A stretch of DNA of 64,000 bases from an uncultured Pelagibacteraceae bacterium. Its GTDB lineage: Bacteria > Pseudomonadota > Alphaproteobacteria > Pelagibacterales > Pelagibacteraceae. The notes beneath the pieces were generated by a model. It searched no databases and was not told the origin of the DNA. It saw only the letters and a program-made list of their open reading frames with translations. The position numbers and the translations under genes were made by a program. Below are positions 43,910 through 54,534 of the stretch, piece by piece (the stretch's first letter is position 1; the number at the start of each line of letters is the position of its first letter). The stretch covers positions 124,001 through 188,000 of the forward strand of contig CABYOT010000001.1 in assembly GCA_902520695.1 (NCBI GenBank), in the 5' to 3' direction.

Positions 43910-44440
43910 TTATTGAGCAATTTTAATACCCAATAACTGATCTGAGGTTAAATTTGACATTAAAATGACTATATTTTTATTAAGTTTAGGGTGAACCCAA
44001 TCTTTATCTAGTTCATATAAAGGAAACAGAACAAAATTTCTATTATGCATTCTTTTATGCGGAATATTGAGTTTATGATTTCCAAGTTTTCTATGGATTA
44101 TTTCACCATTAAAATCAATTATATCAATATCACATATTCTTGGATGATTTCTTTTTGACTTAGTTCGACCTAGTTTTTTTTCAATTTTTTTTATCTTTAA
44201 AAATAATTCAACTATATTGAATTTTGCCTCTACTAATAGGATAGAATTAATAAAGTTTGGAAAATTTTCATTTGGCCAAGATTTTGTACTGTAAAAATTT
44301 GATCTTTTCTTTATAAAAATTCCCTCCTCTTGGATTAAATCTATACTTTTATTTAGATTATTTTTCTTGTCTCCAAGATTAGAACCTAATGCTAGATATG
44401 CAAAATTAACTTGATTTTCTAATATATCTTGCTTTTTCAC
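43910..44440 (-). CDS. folK: folate pyrophosphokinase HPPK (FolK)
   Basis: A 176-residue enzyme transferring pyrophosphate to hydroxymethyl-dihydropterin in folate synthesis. Markers: [30 protein letters not shown], and the metal and substrate site [14 protein letters not shown], followed by [16 protein letters not shown]. It overlaps smpB by 35 bases; no later start codon precedes the family match, so the ATG at 44440 is retained. Folate is the cofactor of both GlyA and sarcosine oxidase nearby. Confidence 0.94.
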   Translation of the reverse strand: MKKQDILENQVNFAYLALGSNLGDKKNNLNKSIDLIQEEGIFIKKRSNFYSTKSWPNENFPNFINSILLVEAKFNIVELFLKIKKIEKKLGRTKSKRNHPRICDIDIIDFNGEIIHRKLGNHKLNIPHKRMHNRNFVLFPLYELDKDWVHPKLNKNIVILMSNLTSDQLLGIKIAQ

Positions 44441-44876
44441 GGTTCCAATCTCTTGTCTTCTTTGTCAGTCTTTTATCAAATTGTTTTTTACCTTTAGCTA
44501 CTGCAATTTCTAATTTTGCCTTTCCTTTTTTAAAATACATTTTTGTTGGCACAATAGTTAAACCATCTTCATGAATTTTACCGATAATTTTATTAATTTC
44601 TCTTTTATTCAATAAAAGTTTTCTTTCAGAGTAAGGATTATGATTTGAATAACTGGCTTGTTTATAGATAGGTATATGAGAATTAATCAAAAAAATTTCT
44701 CCATCTTTATCGACAGCATAAGAGTCTGCTATGTTAATTTTACCTGATCTTACAGATTTTATTTCAGAGCCTTTTAAAACTATACCTGCTTCAAACGTCT
44801 CTTTAAAAAAATAATTAAAAGATGCTTTTCTATTAATTGTAATAATTTTTAAACCAGGAATGGTTTTTTTATTCAT
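44406..44876 (-). CDS. smpB: tmRNA-binding protein SmpB
   Basis: A 156-residue RNA-binding protein required for trans-translation. It contains [59 protein letters not shown] (in part) and the basic C-terminal tail [18 protein letters not shown] that enters the ribosome. The tmRNA itself was not found in the window. It overlaps dapA by 8 bases. Confidence 0.96.
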   Translation of the reverse strand: MNKKTIPGLKIITINRKASFNYFFKETFEAGIVLKGSEIKSVRSGKINIADSYAVDKDGEIFLINSHIPIYKQASYSNHNPYSERKLLLNKREINKIIGKIHEDGLTIVPTKMYFKKGKAKLEIAVAKGKKQFDKRLTKKTRDWNREKARYIRKSS

Positions 44877-45756
44877 TAATTAATTCGGCTGATATAAGAG
44901 CTCTTTTAACCTCAGCTTTTGTTTCATCTAAAACTGTTACCAAAGGTAATCTCACATTATCATCACATAGACCTATCAATTTAGCTGCGTATTTAACTGG
45001 TGATGGATTACTCTCAATAAACAAAGATTTATGAACAGGTTGAAGTTTTTTGTCTATCTCTCCAGCCTTTTTTTGCTCATCATTATTTTGTGATTTTGAA
45101 AATTTTTGCATATCTGAACACATTTTAGGAGCTATATTGGCTGTAACAGAAATACACCCTACGCCACCTCTTTTATTATATTCATAAGCAAGACCATCCT
45201 CTCCTGTTAGCTGGATAAATTCATTTCCAATTTTTTTGAAAGTCTCATCTACTCTATTCAAATCACCTGTTGCATCTTTAACTCCAACTATGTTTTTCAG
45301 CTCAAACAACCTTGCCATAGTATCTACTGTCATATCAATAACTGATCTGCCAGGAATATTATAAATTATGATTGGTATTCCACATTTGTCATTTATAGCC
45401 TTGTAATGCTGATATAAGCCCTCCTGAGTGGGTTTGTTATAATATGGTGTAACAATTAAGGCGCCATCTGCTCCAGCTTTTTCTGCGTGCTCTGTGAGTG
45501 ATATGGCCTCTTTAGTAGAATTTGATCCTGTGCCTGCAATTACAGGAATTTTTCCTTTAGCTTCTTGTATGCATAACTCTATAACTTTTTCATGTTCTCT
45601 ATGTGAAAGAGTTGGAGACTCGCCTGTTGTGCCGGCTGGCACAAGTCCATTTGTTCCATTTTCTAAATGAAAATTAATAATTTTTATATAAGTTTCCTCA
45701 TCAAGACTATCGTCTTTAAATGGTGTTACTAAAGCTACATTTGAACCTTTAAACAT
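44869..45756 (-). CDS. dapA: 4-hydroxy-tetrahydrodipicolinate synthase
   Basis: A 295-residue lyase at the entry to lysine and diaminopimelate synthesis. Markers: [47 protein letters not shown] with the catalytic Tyr, and [11 protein letters not shown] with the Schiff-base Lys. It leads the ten-gene reverse-strand run that ends with recO, so the promoter must lie in the 27 bases shared with the divergent transglycosylase gene or inside it. Confidence 0.97.
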   Translation of the reverse strand: MFKGSNVALVTPFKDDSLDEETYIKIINFHLENGTNGLVPAGTTGESPTLSHREHEKVIELCIQEAKGKIPVIAGTGSNSTKEAISLTEHAEKAGADGALIVTPYYNKPTQEGLYQHYKAINDKCGIPIIIYNIPGRSVIDMTVDTMARLFELKNIVGVKDATGDLNRVDETFKKIGNEFIQLTGEDGLAYEYNKRGGVGCISVTANIAPKMCSDMQKFSKSQNNDEQKKAGEIDKKLQPVHKSLFIESNPSPVKYAAKLIGLCDDNVRLPLVTVLDETKAEVKRALISAELINE

Positions 45757-45783
45757 AAATATTTATATCATAAGTTATTATAA

Positions 45784-47970
45784 ATGATTTTTAGAAAATC
45801 TAAATTACTTCTAACAACTATATTTTTTTTAAGCTTTTTTCAATCATCATATTCGAATGAAATAATAATACCTAAGAAAAAACCTACGTTTAAAAGTCAG
45901 TTAGTAGTTCCTCCCCTTAAACCTGGAACATTTAATGATAAACAAAGTTTAAAAAATGATAAAGATTTACCTAAAGAGATCTTTGGGATTTTATTACCTC
46001 CCAAAAAACCACTTATAGTAAAAAAACAAATATTCAGGACTGTTAAAAAAACCAGATATTATAGCGAAAGAGATTTTGAATTTGCAAAACTAGCAATTAG
46101 ATTTATGGAAAAATCGAATTGGAAAGATGCAAAAAATACTGCAAAAAAAGCAAGGGCTCAATCAATATATGATTTTATAGAGTGGAGGCATCTTCTTACG
46201 TCGGGTAATAAAGTAACCTTTTCAGAATATAAAAGATTTATAGAAAGAGTAAAAGATTATCCAAGATTTGATAGAATTAAATATCTTGCTGAACACAAAA
46301 TAAATTTACAAAACCATTCTCCTACAGAAATAATTAATTGGTTTCAAAGTAATAAACCATTAAGTGGATACGGTAAAATGATGTTAGGAGAGAGTTTAAT
46401 TAAGACTGGAAAGTCTGGTGATGGTATAAGATTAATTAAAGAAGGATTTATAAATGCAGATCTAAATACAAATAATTTAAAATATTTCAGAAAAAAATTT
46501 AAAAATATTCTAAATACATCTGATTATATAAATAGAGCAGATTATTTTGCTTGGGAAGGCAAACATTGGGATCTTAAAAGGGTTATTAGATATTTGCCTA
46601 GTGATCATCAATTACTTTATACAGCAAGGCAAATATTAATAAGTAGAGGATATGGAGTTGATGAAGCGATTAAAAAAGTACCAAAAAACTTTAAGAATGA
46701 TGCTGGTTTAAACTATGATCGATTAAAATGGAGAAGAAAAAAAGGACGTGTAGATAGTTCGCTGGAAATTCTTAATAAAATAAAAAATACTGAAGAATAT
46801 TTAATAAGACCTGAGAAGTGGTGGAAAGAACGGTCAATAATTGGAAGATCTTTAATTTATAAAAAAAAATATAAAACGGCATATAGAATTGTTTCAAATC
46901 ACGCAATGAAAGAAGGTGCAGACTATGCAGAAGCCGAATGGATGAGTGGATGGATAGCACTTAGTTTTTTAAAAAATGCGCAAAAGGCAGAAAATCATTT
47001 TTTGAATTTTTATAGAAATGTAAGCTATCCAATAAGCTTATCTAGAGGTGCGTATTGGCTGGGTAAAACTTATGAAAAAATCGGTGATAAAGAAAACTCA
47101 AATAAATGGTTCTTTGAAGGATCAAAATATTTAACAACATATTATGGTCAGCTTTCACACATGAAAGTGAAGCCTCAAGAGAAATTTGAACTAAATAAAT
47201 TAATGTTTGTAGATGATGATTATGAAAAAGAGTTTTACTCAAAAAAACTTGTCGCAATTGTTGATTTACTTGATTATTTAAATAAAGATAAATACACAAA
47301 ACACATATTAAGATTTCTAGCAAATGACAATGTGGAAAAAGGCAGCGAGGTTTTAGCTGCTAAATTAGCATCAGACATATCACGTTTTGATTTTGCTATA
47401 CAAGTTTCTAAAATTGCATCTTATCAAAAAAGATTTCACAACCAATTTAACTATCCAATAATGAGTGTGCCAAAATTTGTTGGAGGAAGAAAAATTCCTG
47501 ATCCATCATTGATATTGTCTATTATCAGACAAGAAAGTGAGTTTGATACTTCTGCTAGGAGTAGAGTTGGTGCTCAAGGATTAATGCAACTTATGCCGTA
47601 TACGGCTAAGACTGTATCTAAACAAGCGAAGTTAGGATACTCAAAGTCTAAATTAACAACTGATCCTGAATATAATATTAATTTAGGATCACATTATATT
47701 GCTGGTTTAATTAATCAGTATAAAGGATCCTACCCTTTTGCTACAGCTGCTTATAATGCTGGTCCTAAAAGAGTTAAGTATTGGAAAAAAATTAATAAAA
47801 ATCCTCAAAAAAAACAAATTGACTATGTTGATTGGATTGAGCTTATTAAATTTAAAGAAACAAGAAATTATGTACAAAGAGTTTTAGAAAATTACAATGT
47901 TTACAGGTACATTTTGTCTCAAAAGCCAATATACCTTAAAGATTTCTTTAAAGATCAGAAACTTTATTAA
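45784..47970 (+). CDS. soluble lytic transglycosylase (Slt-type)
   Basis: A 728-residue periplasmic enzyme that cleaves peptidoglycan. A signal peptide (KLLLTTIFFLSFFQSSYSNE) is followed by a Pro/Lys-rich segment (PKKKPTFKS, PPLKPGTF), a long helical superhelix with repeats around residues 90-560, and the SLT catalytic domain near 570-700 (SLILSIIRQESEFDTSARS with the catalytic Glu, GAQGLMQLMPYTAK, ATAAYNAGPKRVKYW). It resembles E. coli Slt70 in layout. It is on its own strand, diverging from dapA. Confidence 0.93.
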   Translation: MIFRKSKLLLTTIFFLSFFQSSYSNEIIIPKKKPTFKSQLVVPPLKPGTFNDKQSLKNDKDLPKEIFGILLPPKKPLIVKKQIFRTVKKTRYYSERDFEFAKLAIRFMEKSNWKDAKNTAKKARAQSIYDFIEWRHLLTSGNKVTFSEYKRFIERVKDYPRFDRIKYLAEHKINLQNHSPTEIINWFQSNKPLSGYGKMMLGESLIKTGKSGDGIRLIKEGFINADLNTNNLKYFRKKFKNILNTSDYINRADYFAWEGKHWDLKRVIRYLPSDHQLLYTARQILISRGYGVDEAIKKVPKNFKNDAGLNYDRLKWRRKKGRVDSSLEILNKIKNTEEYLIRPEKWWKERSIIGRSLIYKKKYKTAYRIVSNHAMKEGADYAEAEWMSGWIALSFLKNAQKAENHFLNFYRNVSYPISLSRGAYWLGKTYEKIGDKENSNKWFFEGSKYLTTYYGQLSHMKVKPQEKFELNKLMFVDDDYEKEFYSKKLVAIVDLLDYLNKDKYTKHILRFLANDNVEKGSEVLAAKLASDISRFDFAIQVSKIASYQKRFHNQFNYPIMSVPKFVGGRKIPDPSLILSIIRQESEFDTSARSRVGAQGLMQLMPYTAKTVSKQAKLGYSKSKLTTDPEYNINLGSHYIAGLINQYKGSYPFATAAYNAGPKRVKYWKKINKNPQKKQIDYVDWIELIKFKETRNYVQRVLENYNVYRYILSQKPIYLKDFFKDQKLY

Positions 47971-47971
47971 A

Positions 47972-48062
47972 TGGCGGAAGAGAAGGGATTCGAACCCTTG
48001 GAAGGATTGCTCCTTCGGCAATTTAGCAAACTGCTGGTTTAAGCCAACTCACCCACTCTTCC
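47972..48062 (-). tRNA. tRNA-Ser (anticodon GCU), CCA encoded
   Basis: On the reverse strand the acceptor GGAAGAG pairs with CTCTTCC, then discriminator G and CCA. The anticodon stem GCAGT/ATTGC with loop TTGCTAA gives GCU. A long variable arm (GCCGAAGGAGCAATCCTTC) and a T arm with AGGGTTCGAATCCCT mark it as a class II serine tRNA. It begins 64 bases before soxB and ends one base after the transglycosylase stop. Confidence 0.96.
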
Positions 48063-48077
48063 GTTGATACATGTGTA

Positions 48078-48112
48078 ACTTGAAATCATTGAATATTCAA
48101 TATTAATCAAGT
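48078..48112. promoter_or_regulatory. nested dyad between tRNA-Ser and soxB
   Basis: A perfect 14-bp palindrome ATTGAATATTCAAT (48088-48101) lies inside a pair of longer inverted arms, ACTTGA (48078-48083) and TCAAGT (48107-48112), nearly on the same centre. It occupies the divergent promoter region of tRNA-Ser and soxBDAG. It could be an operator for the sarcosine operon. Chance is possible in such A+T-rich DNA, though nested dyads on one centre are less likely. Confidence 0.45.
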
Positions 48113-48126
48113 AATTTCTTGCAAAT

Positions 48127-49380
48127 ATGAAAAACAAATATTCAATTTTTTCACTGATAAAAAATGCTTTTTCGCAGCATGAAAACTGGAAACAAGCCTG
48201 GGGCAATCCTGAGCCTAAAAAAGAATATGAGGCAGTAATTGTTGGAGGTGGTGGGCATGGACTAGCAACGGCATACTATCTTGCAAAAAAACATAACATG
48301 AAAAATATTGCGGTTTTAGAAAAAGGTTGGATTGGTGGAGGTAATACCGGGAGAAATACAACAATCATAAGATCAAATTATTTATGGGATGCTAGCGCTG
48401 GATTGTATGACCATGCTTTAAAAATTTGGGAAAATTTATCTCAAGAGTTAAATTATAATATAATGTTTAGTCAACGTGGAGTTATGAACTTAGCTCATAA
48501 CCTTCAAGACGTTAGAGATTTAAAAAGAAGAACTCATGCAAATAGGTTAAATGGAATTGATGCTGTTTGGTTAGATACAAAACAAGTTAAGGAATTTTGT
48601 CCAATTATAAATACTTCACCAGACATAAGATATCCAGTACTTGGTGGAACTTTACAAAGAAGAGCTGGTACTGCAAGACATGATGCTGTTGCATGGGGTT
48701 ATGCAAGAGGTGCAGATGCAATGGGTGTAGATATAATTCAAAATTGTGAAGTTAAAGGAATAAAAAGAAATGGAGACCAAGTTGAAGGACTTGATACTAC
48801 AAAAGGATTTATCAAAACAAAAAAAATTGGTGTAGTAGCCGCAGGTCATTCAAGTGTAATTGCTAATATGGCAGGCTTAAAATTACCACTTGAAAGTAAA
48901 CCATTACAGGCATTAGTCTCAGAACCAGTCAAACCAATAATAGATACAGTTGTAATGTCCAACGCTGTACATGCATATGTTAGTCAATCTGATAAAGGTG
49001 AATTAGTAATTGGTGCTGGAACAGATGCTTACATATCTTATACACAAAGAGGAAGTCATGATGTAGTAGAAGGAACCTTAAAAGCAATATTGGAGCTGTA
49101 CCCTATTTTTAGTAGAATGAAGATGTTAAGACAATGGGGTGGAATTGTTGATATATGTCCTGATGCAAGTCCAATAATTAGTAAAACAAATATAAAAGGA
49201 CTCTATTTTAACTGTGGTTGGGGCACAGGAGGTTTTAAAGCAACACCTGGATCTGGTGATTTATTTGCTCACACAATTGCTAATGATGAGCCACATAAAT
49301 TAAATGCAGCATTTAATCTTAACAGATTTGTAAGTGGAGATCTTGTTGATGAACATGGTGCAGCTGCTGTAGCACACTAA
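48127..49380 (+). CDS. soxB: sarcosine oxidase beta subunit
   Basis: A 417-residue flavoprotein of the DAO family, the catalytic beta subunit of heterotetrameric sarcosine oxidase. The FAD-binding start is [20 protein letters not shown], then [17 protein letters not shown] and [17 protein letters not shown]. The segment [19 protein letters not shown] probably carries the His that binds FMN covalently. It oxidises sarcosine (N-methylglycine) in the cytosol. It overlaps soxD by one base and opens the soxBDAG operon. Confidence 0.96.
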   Translation: MKNKYSIFSLIKNAFSQHENWKQAWGNPEPKKEYEAVIVGGGGHGLATAYYLAKKHNMKNIAVLEKGWIGGGNTGRNTTIIRSNYLWDASAGLYDHALKIWENLSQELNYNIMFSQRGVMNLAHNLQDVRDLKRRTHANRLNGIDAVWLDTKQVKEFCPIINTSPDIRYPVLGGTLQRRAGTARHDAVAWGYARGADAMGVDIIQNCEVKGIKRNGDQVEGLDTTKGFIKTKKIGVVAAGHSSVIANMAGLKLPLESKPLQALVSEPVKPIIDTVVMSNAVHAYVSQSDKGELVIGAGTDAYISYTQRGSHDVVEGTLKAILELYPIFSRMKMLRQWGGIVDICPDASPIISKTNIKGLYFNCGWGTGGFKATPGSGDLFAHTIANDEPHKLNAAFNLNRFVSGDLVDEHGAAAVAH

Positions 49381-49655
49381 TGTTTGTTATAAATTGCCCA
49401 TATTGTGGAGAAAGAGACCAGAGTGAGTTTTCATGTGGTGGCGAAGCACACATTGTAAGACCAAAACAACCCACAGAGCTTAGTGATGATGAATGGGCAG
49501 AATATTTATTTATGAGAAAGAATATTAAAGGTGTACAGTTTGAAAGATGGAACCATACTCATGGATGTAGAAAATGGTTTAATATGGTTAGGGATACATC
49601 AAATGACAAAATTCATGCAGTTTACAAAATGGGTGAAAAACCTCCTGTAATTTAA
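49380..49655 (+). CDS. soxD: sarcosine oxidase delta subunit
   Basis: A 91-residue zinc-binding subunit. The N-terminus INCPYCGERDQSEFSCGGEAH carries the CxxC, Cys and His ligands of the family (quoted in part: CPYCGERDQSEFSCGGEAH), and DEWAEYLFMRKN and HTHGCRKWFNMVRDT follow, both typical. It stops one base before soxA. The delta subunit contributes to the structure of the complex rather than to catalysis. Confidence 0.95.
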   Translation: MFVINCPYCGERDQSEFSCGGEAHIVRPKQPTELSDDEWAEYLFMRKNIKGVQFERWNHTHGCRKWFNMVRDTSNDKIHAVYKMGEKPPVI

Positions 49656-52600
49656 ATGACCAAATATAGAATTAATAAAACAAGATTTGTTGATCAAACA
49701 AAAAATGTTTCATTTACTTTTGACGGTAAAAAATATCATGGTTTTGAGGGTGATACTTTAGCCTCAGCACTTCTTTCAAATGGCATTCATTTAGTTGGCA
49801 GAAGTTTTAAGTATCATCGTCCAAGAGGTATAATGTCATGTGGGTCTGAAGAGCCAAACGCAATATGCCAAATAAATGATAATACTGATTTAACAGAGCC
49901 TAATGTAAGAGCTACAGAAATAGAACTTTATGAAGGATTGAAAGCATCTAGTCAAAATTGTTGGCCAAGTCGTCACTTTGATATAGGTGGAATTAATAAC
50001 TTAATATCACAATTTATACCAGCAGGTTTTTATTATAAGACTTTTATGTGGCCTAAAAGTTTTTGGAAAAAAATTTATGAACCATTAATAAGATTGTCTG
50101 CAGGCCTTGGCAAATCACCTACACAACCAGATCCAGAAATTTATGACCATAAACATGAACATTGTGATGTATTAGTTATTGGAGGAGGGATTTCAGGTAT
50201 TATATCTGCTAAAATAGCAGCACAAAATAATTTAAAGACAATATTAATCGAAGATAAAAATATACTTGGTGGGTCCACAATTTATCAAAATAATAAAAAT
50301 TTTATAATAGATAATCAAAAATCAAATGAATGGTTAATGAATGAAATATCAGAATTAGAAAAATTAGATAATTTAATAATAAAAACTAGAACAAGTTTGG
50401 CTGCTTTTCATAGTTATAACTACCTTTTGGCCAAAGAAAATATATCAGATCATTTACCATTAGATAAAAAAAATGGCAATATAAGACAGAGATTATGGAA
50501 AATAAGAGCAGATAAAGTAATTGTTGCTGCAGGTGCAATAGAAAGACCTCTTATATTCAACAACAATGATAGACCAGGAATTATTCTTGCTAACTCTGTC
50601 AAAAAATATTTAGACTTTTATGGTGTATCCACTGGATTAAATAATATTATTTTTACTAACAACGATAGTGCTTATGAAACTGCAGTGTCTTTATTTGAAA
50701 AGGGAATATCAGTAAAGATTGTTGACATTAGAAAAAAATCTTCATCAAATATTGTTAAAAATGCTGAAGACCTAGGAATTAAAATATATTGGCACTCTAC
50801 AGTGGTTAATACTTTTGGCTACAAAAAGATAAAATCAATAGAAATTATGAATTTATCAGAAGATGGATCAAATGTTACTGGAAATAAACGTAAAATTCAG
50901 TGTGATTGTTTATCAATAAGTGGTGGTTGGACACCCATGGTACATATGCATACACAATCAGGAGGAAAATTAGATTTTAGAGAAATAGATCAAGTATTTG
51001 TTCCAAGTGAAAAAAGTGAAAATCATATAAATGTTGGATCATGTAACGGTGATTTTGAACTAGAAGAAATATTTAAAAATACAAATAATAAAGTTAAAAA
51101 ATTTTTAAACATTAATGAAAGTGGTTTTGATAAAATTTCAGTTTTATGTTCAAAAGAGTTAGAGAAGAAAAATATATGGCTGTTACCAAATACTATATCA
51201 GAGGGTAAAACTAAATCTTTTATAGATTTTCAAAATGATTCGACAGCGAAAGATATAAAGTTAGCACTTAGAGAAGGTTTTAAATCAATAGAACATGTAA
51301 AGAGATACACAACAACAGGCATGGCTACAGATCAAGGTAAATTATCGAATATGCATGCTCTGGGGATTATTGCTGACACAGCTGGAGTAAAAATGGGTAC
51401 CTTAGGTACAACTACTTTTAGGCCACCATTTACACCATTAACTTTTGGAGCAATTGTAGGAAGAAGTGTTGGAAAATTTTTTGATGTTGTGAGAAAAACC
51501 TCAATTCATGAATGGCACGTTCAAAATAATGCAAAGTTTGAAAACGTTGGGCAATGGAAAAGACCATGGTACTACCCTATTAATAATGAAAATCTTCATG
51601 AAGCAGTTCAAAGAGAAAGTAAAACTGCAAGAGATAGTGCTGGAATTTTAGATGCTTCTACATTAGGAAAAATAGATATTCAGGGATCTGATGCTTCTGA
51701 ATTTTTAAATAGAGTTTATACAAATGCTTGGTCAAAATTAGGAATTGGGAAATGCCGATATGGTTTAATGTTAAATGAAGATGGTATGGTTTATGATGAT
51801 GGTGTAACCACAAGATTGGGTGAAAATCATTATTTAATGACCACAACTACTGGTGGCGCAGCAAATGTTCTTTCTAAACTTGAAGACTATTTACAAACAG
51901 AATGGCCAGAATTAGATGTTTACTTAACGTCTGTTACTGATCACTATTCTACAGCGAGTATTTGTGGTCCAAATTCAAAAAAAATATTGAAAAAATTATT
52001 TCCTAATAAAGATTTTAGTGATGAAGCCTTTCCTCACATGTCTTACCAAGACGCAATAATTGACAAAATTGAATGTAGAATAATGAGAATAAGTTTCACA
52101 GGAGAGCTTAGTTATGAAATTAATATAGAGTCAAAATATGGTAAATCATTATGGGAAAACTGTATCAAGGCAGGAGAAGAATACAAAATTACTCCTTATG
52201 GAACAGAAACAATGCATTTATTAAGGGCTGAAAAAGGTTTTATTATTGTTGGTCAAGACACAGATGGAACTATGACTCCAATTGATCTCCAGATGGATTG
52301 GATAGTTAGTAAAAAAAAATATGACTTTATAGGTAAAAGATCACTTTATAGAAGTGATACAATAAGAGATGATAGAAAACAGCTTGTTGGATTGCTTACA
52401 GATGACCCAAATGAAATATTAGAAGAAGGTGCTCAGATAGTTTCTGAATTAGATAAGAAACGTGTCGAAATGATTGGACATGTAACGTCAAGCTATTTTA
52501 GCCCTAATTTAAATAAATCGATTGCACTAGCAGTTGTTAAAGGTGGAAAAAAGATGAAAGGTCAAAAACTTTTTGTTCCTATGGAAAACAAAAATATCAA

Positions 52601-52658
52601 TGTAACAGTTTCAGATTTTATTTTTTTAGATAAAGAAAACAAGAAGATCAATGCTTAA
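49656..52658 (+). CDS. soxA: sarcosine oxidase alpha subunit
   Basis: A 1000-residue subunit. It begins with a ferredoxin-like domain (VSFTFDGKKYHGFEGDTLAS in part; SFKYHRPRGIMSCGSEEPNA in part), then a dinucleotide-binding domain (VLVIGGGISGIISAKIAA near residue 170), and ends with a GcvT-like folate-binding domain (from about 630: SKTARDSAGILDASTLGKID in part; RAEKGFIIVGQDTDGT). It binds NAD+ and folate and passes the one-carbon unit to tetrahydrofolate. Length is as expected. It overlaps soxG by 8 bases. Confidence 0.96.
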   Translation: MTKYRINKTRFVDQTKNVSFTFDGKKYHGFEGDTLASALLSNGIHLVGRSFKYHRPRGIMSCGSEEPNAICQINDNTDLTEPNVRATEIELYEGLKASSQNCWPSRHFDIGGINNLISQFIPAGFYYKTFMWPKSFWKKIYEPLIRLSAGLGKSPTQPDPEIYDHKHEHCDVLVIGGGISGIISAKIAAQNNLKTILIEDKNILGGSTIYQNNKNFIIDNQKSNEWLMNEISELEKLDNLIIKTRTSLAAFHSYNYLLAKENISDHLPLDKKNGNIRQRLWKIRADKVIVAAGAIERPLIFNNNDRPGIILANSVKKYLDFYGVSTGLNNIIFTNNDSAYETAVSLFEKGISVKIVDIRKKSSSNIVKNAEDLGIKIYWHSTVVNTFGYKKIKSIEIMNLSEDGSNVTGNKRKIQCDCLSISGGWTPMVHMHTQSGGKLDFREIDQVFVPSEKSENHINVGSCNGDFELEEIFKNTNNKVKKFLNINESGFDKISVLCSKELEKKNIWLLPNTISEGKTKSFIDFQNDSTAKDIKLALREGFKSIEHVKRYTTTGMATDQGKLSNMHALGIIADTAGVKMGTLGTTTFRPPFTPLTFGAIVGRSVGKFFDVVRKTSIHEWHVQNNAKFENVGQWKRPWYYPINNENLHEAVQRESKTARDSAGILDASTLGKIDIQGSDASEFLNRVYTNAWSKLGIGKCRYGLMLNEDGMVYDDGVTTRLGENHYLMTTTTGGAANVLSKLEDYLQTEWPELDVYLTSVTDHYSTASICGPNSKKILKKLFPNKDFSDEAFPHMSYQDAIIDKIECRIMRISFTGELSYEINIESKYGKSLWENCIKAGEEYKITPYGTETMHLLRAEKGFIIVGQDTDGTMTPIDLQMDWIVSKKKYDFIGKRSLYRSDTIRDDRKQLVGLLTDDPNEILEEGAQIVSELDKKRVEMIGHVTSSYFSPNLNKSIALAVVKGGKKMKGQKLFVPMENKNINVTVSDFIFLDKENKKINA

Positions 52659-53196
52659 TCCAGAATATCCTAACTTTGAAAAAAAATCATTAGATGATCT
52701 TGAGTTAACATTATCTGAGCCAATTAAAAAAATAAATATTAGAGGAAAAAAAAAGGATTTTTTTACAAAAGTTGGAAAGATTTTATCAATTATCTTACCA
52801 ATTGAACCAAATACTAGTTCATCAAATCAGCAATTTAATGCTCTTTGGCTAAGTCCAGATGAATGGTTAGTATATTTTAATGAAGAGAATAACAATGTTT
52901 ACAATAATCTTTTTAACGAAATTTCTAGATTAAATATTGGCTCAATAGTTGATGTTTCTAATCATTGGATATGTATTAATATAAAGGGTAAAAAGACTTT
53001 TGATTTACTTTCATCAGGGTCTCCTTTTAACTTCAATAATTTTAAAAATACTAAAAATTCTGTAACACAAACATTGCTAAATCATACAGATGTAATTATT
53101 CATCATACTGAAATAAATGAAATAAATCTTTTTGTTAGAAGATCATTCTCAGAAGATTTATGGTTGTGGATTAAGGATAGTGCTAGGTTTATCTAA
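52651..53196 (+). CDS. soxG: sarcosine oxidase gamma subunit
   Basis: A 181-residue, diverged GcvT-like subunit. Recognisable parts are EPNTSSSNQQFNALWLSPDEWL and GSIVDVSNHWICINIKGKKTFDLLSSGSPFNF (quoted in part: LWLSPDEWLVYF, VDVSNHWICINIKG). Gamma subunits are poorly conserved, and the context after soxA makes the call secure. It overlaps the convergent MATE gene by 39 bases. Confidence 0.93.
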   Translation: MLNPEYPNFEKKSLDDLELTLSEPIKKINIRGKKKDFFTKVGKILSIILPIEPNTSSSNQQFNALWLSPDEWLVYFNEENNNVYNNLFNEISRLNIGSIVDVSNHWICINIKGKKTFDLLSSGSPFNFNNFKNTKNSVTQTLLNHTDVIIHHTEINEINLFVRRSFSEDLWLWIKDSARFI

Positions 53197-54519
53197 TTTT
53201 TTTTTTATATAATAACTTACATAACTAAATAATAGTATTGAAAGCGTCCATTGAAAAATAAACCACAACCAAAAGAAACTATCAAAATCTGCAGATAGAT
53301 ATTTGGCTAAACAAAAAACACATATTGGAACAAGAACATTTCGTAACATATTATTTATCATTGCATAATTAGATTTTTTTAATCCCATAAAAAAACCATT
53401 TGATAAAAAGAAAATTGGATATGCTGGTAAAATAAATGCTGCAATTTTTAAGTATCTACGTCCATATTCTAAAACAGTTTCATCATTAGAGAAAAGCCTT
53501 GGTATTATGTCTGCTGTGAAATAAACTAATATTCCAGAAAAAAACATTAATAAAAAGCCATATTTAACAGATACAAAATAAGTCTCTTTCACTCTCTCGA
53601 AGTGATTAGCGCCATAATTTTGAGCTATAATTGAGATAATTGCTGTATTAATTCCTAATATAGGAAGTAAAACAACTTGCTCTATTCTCGTAGCTGCACC
53701 ATAACCAGCTACTGCCAATTCACTTGTTTGTCCAACATAAGTAAAAATAAATGTAGCAGCAACTGCATATCCACATATGGCAATTGATATTGGCATTGAT
53801 TGAAAAAATATATTTTTTAAGAATGTTAATTTAATTATAAAAAATTCCTTGGTAATTTTTTTTACTCTTGGATTTTGTAAGACTTTATATAGAATAATCG
53901 CGAATGCTATAAATTGGGCTATAATTGTTGATAGACCTATCCCCATCATACCAAAAGCAGGAATAAATAGAAAACCAAATATTAGTACTGGATTTAAAAT
54001 TATATTTAGAAGAAAACTTAAAACCAAAACATTTCTGTATGTTTTAGTATCTCCTTCTGCATGTAATAAAGAGTTAAGTGATACAACAAGGAAAAAAAGA
54101 AATGATCCATAAAACATAATATTTGTATATTGTAGTCCTAAATTTGTAATTTCTTCAGTCGAACCCATTATGTTAAAAACTCTTTCAGCAAAATATAAAC
54201 CAATGCCTGTAATAAAAACTGATATGATCAGTCCATAGATAATAATGTGGGTAAAATAATAAGAGACATTTTTTTCATTTTTTTCTCCAATACTATTACC
54301 TATTAATGAGGTTCCCCCAACAGTTACTCCAATAGATGTTGCTACAATTATAAAATAGATTGGAAATGATTTACTGAGAGCCGAAAGTGCTTCTGGTGAA
54401 ATTAATCCTGAATAAAAAGTATCAACAATATTGTATAAGGTTTGAAAAAGTGTACCTACACTTGCTGGTATTGCGAGTTTTCTAATAAGCAAAGGTATAT
54501 TTTCTTTTAGCAAATCCAT
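53158..54519 (-). CDS. MATE family efflux transporter
   Basis: A 453-residue permease with twelve hydrophobic segments in two MatE repeats. The first starts PLLIRKLAIPASVGTLFQTLYNIVDTFYSGL (in part: IVDTFYSGLISPEALSALS), and the second has SMPISIAICGYAVAATF and AAGYGAATRIEQVVLLP-like features. It exports organic cations or drugs in exchange for Na+ or H+; the substrate is unknown. It is the last gene of the gat-OMT-trhO reverse-strand run, 15 bases after trhO. Confidence 0.9.
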   Translation of the reverse strand: MDLLKENIPLLIRKLAIPASVGTLFQTLYNIVDTFYSGLISPEALSALSKSFPIYFIIVATSIGVTVGGTSLIGNSIGEKNEKNVSYYFTHIIIYGLIISVFITGIGLYFAERVFNIMGSTEEITNLGLQYTNIMFYGSFLFFLVVSLNSLLHAEGDTKTYRNVLVLSFLLNIILNPVLIFGFLFIPAFGMMGIGLSTIIAQFIAFAIILYKVLQNPRVKKITKEFFIIKLTFLKNIFFQSMPISIAICGYAVAATFIFTYVGQTSELAVAGYGAATRIEQVVLLPILGINTAIISIIAQNYGANHFERVKETYFVSVKYGFLLMFFSGILVYFTADIIPRLFSNDETVLEYGRRYLKIAAFILPAYPIFFLSNGFFMGLKKSNYAMINNMLRNVLVPICVFCLAKYLSADFDSFFWLWFIFQWTLSILLFSYVSYYIKKKLDKPSTILNPQP

Positions 54520-54534
54520 AATGTTATAATTTAA

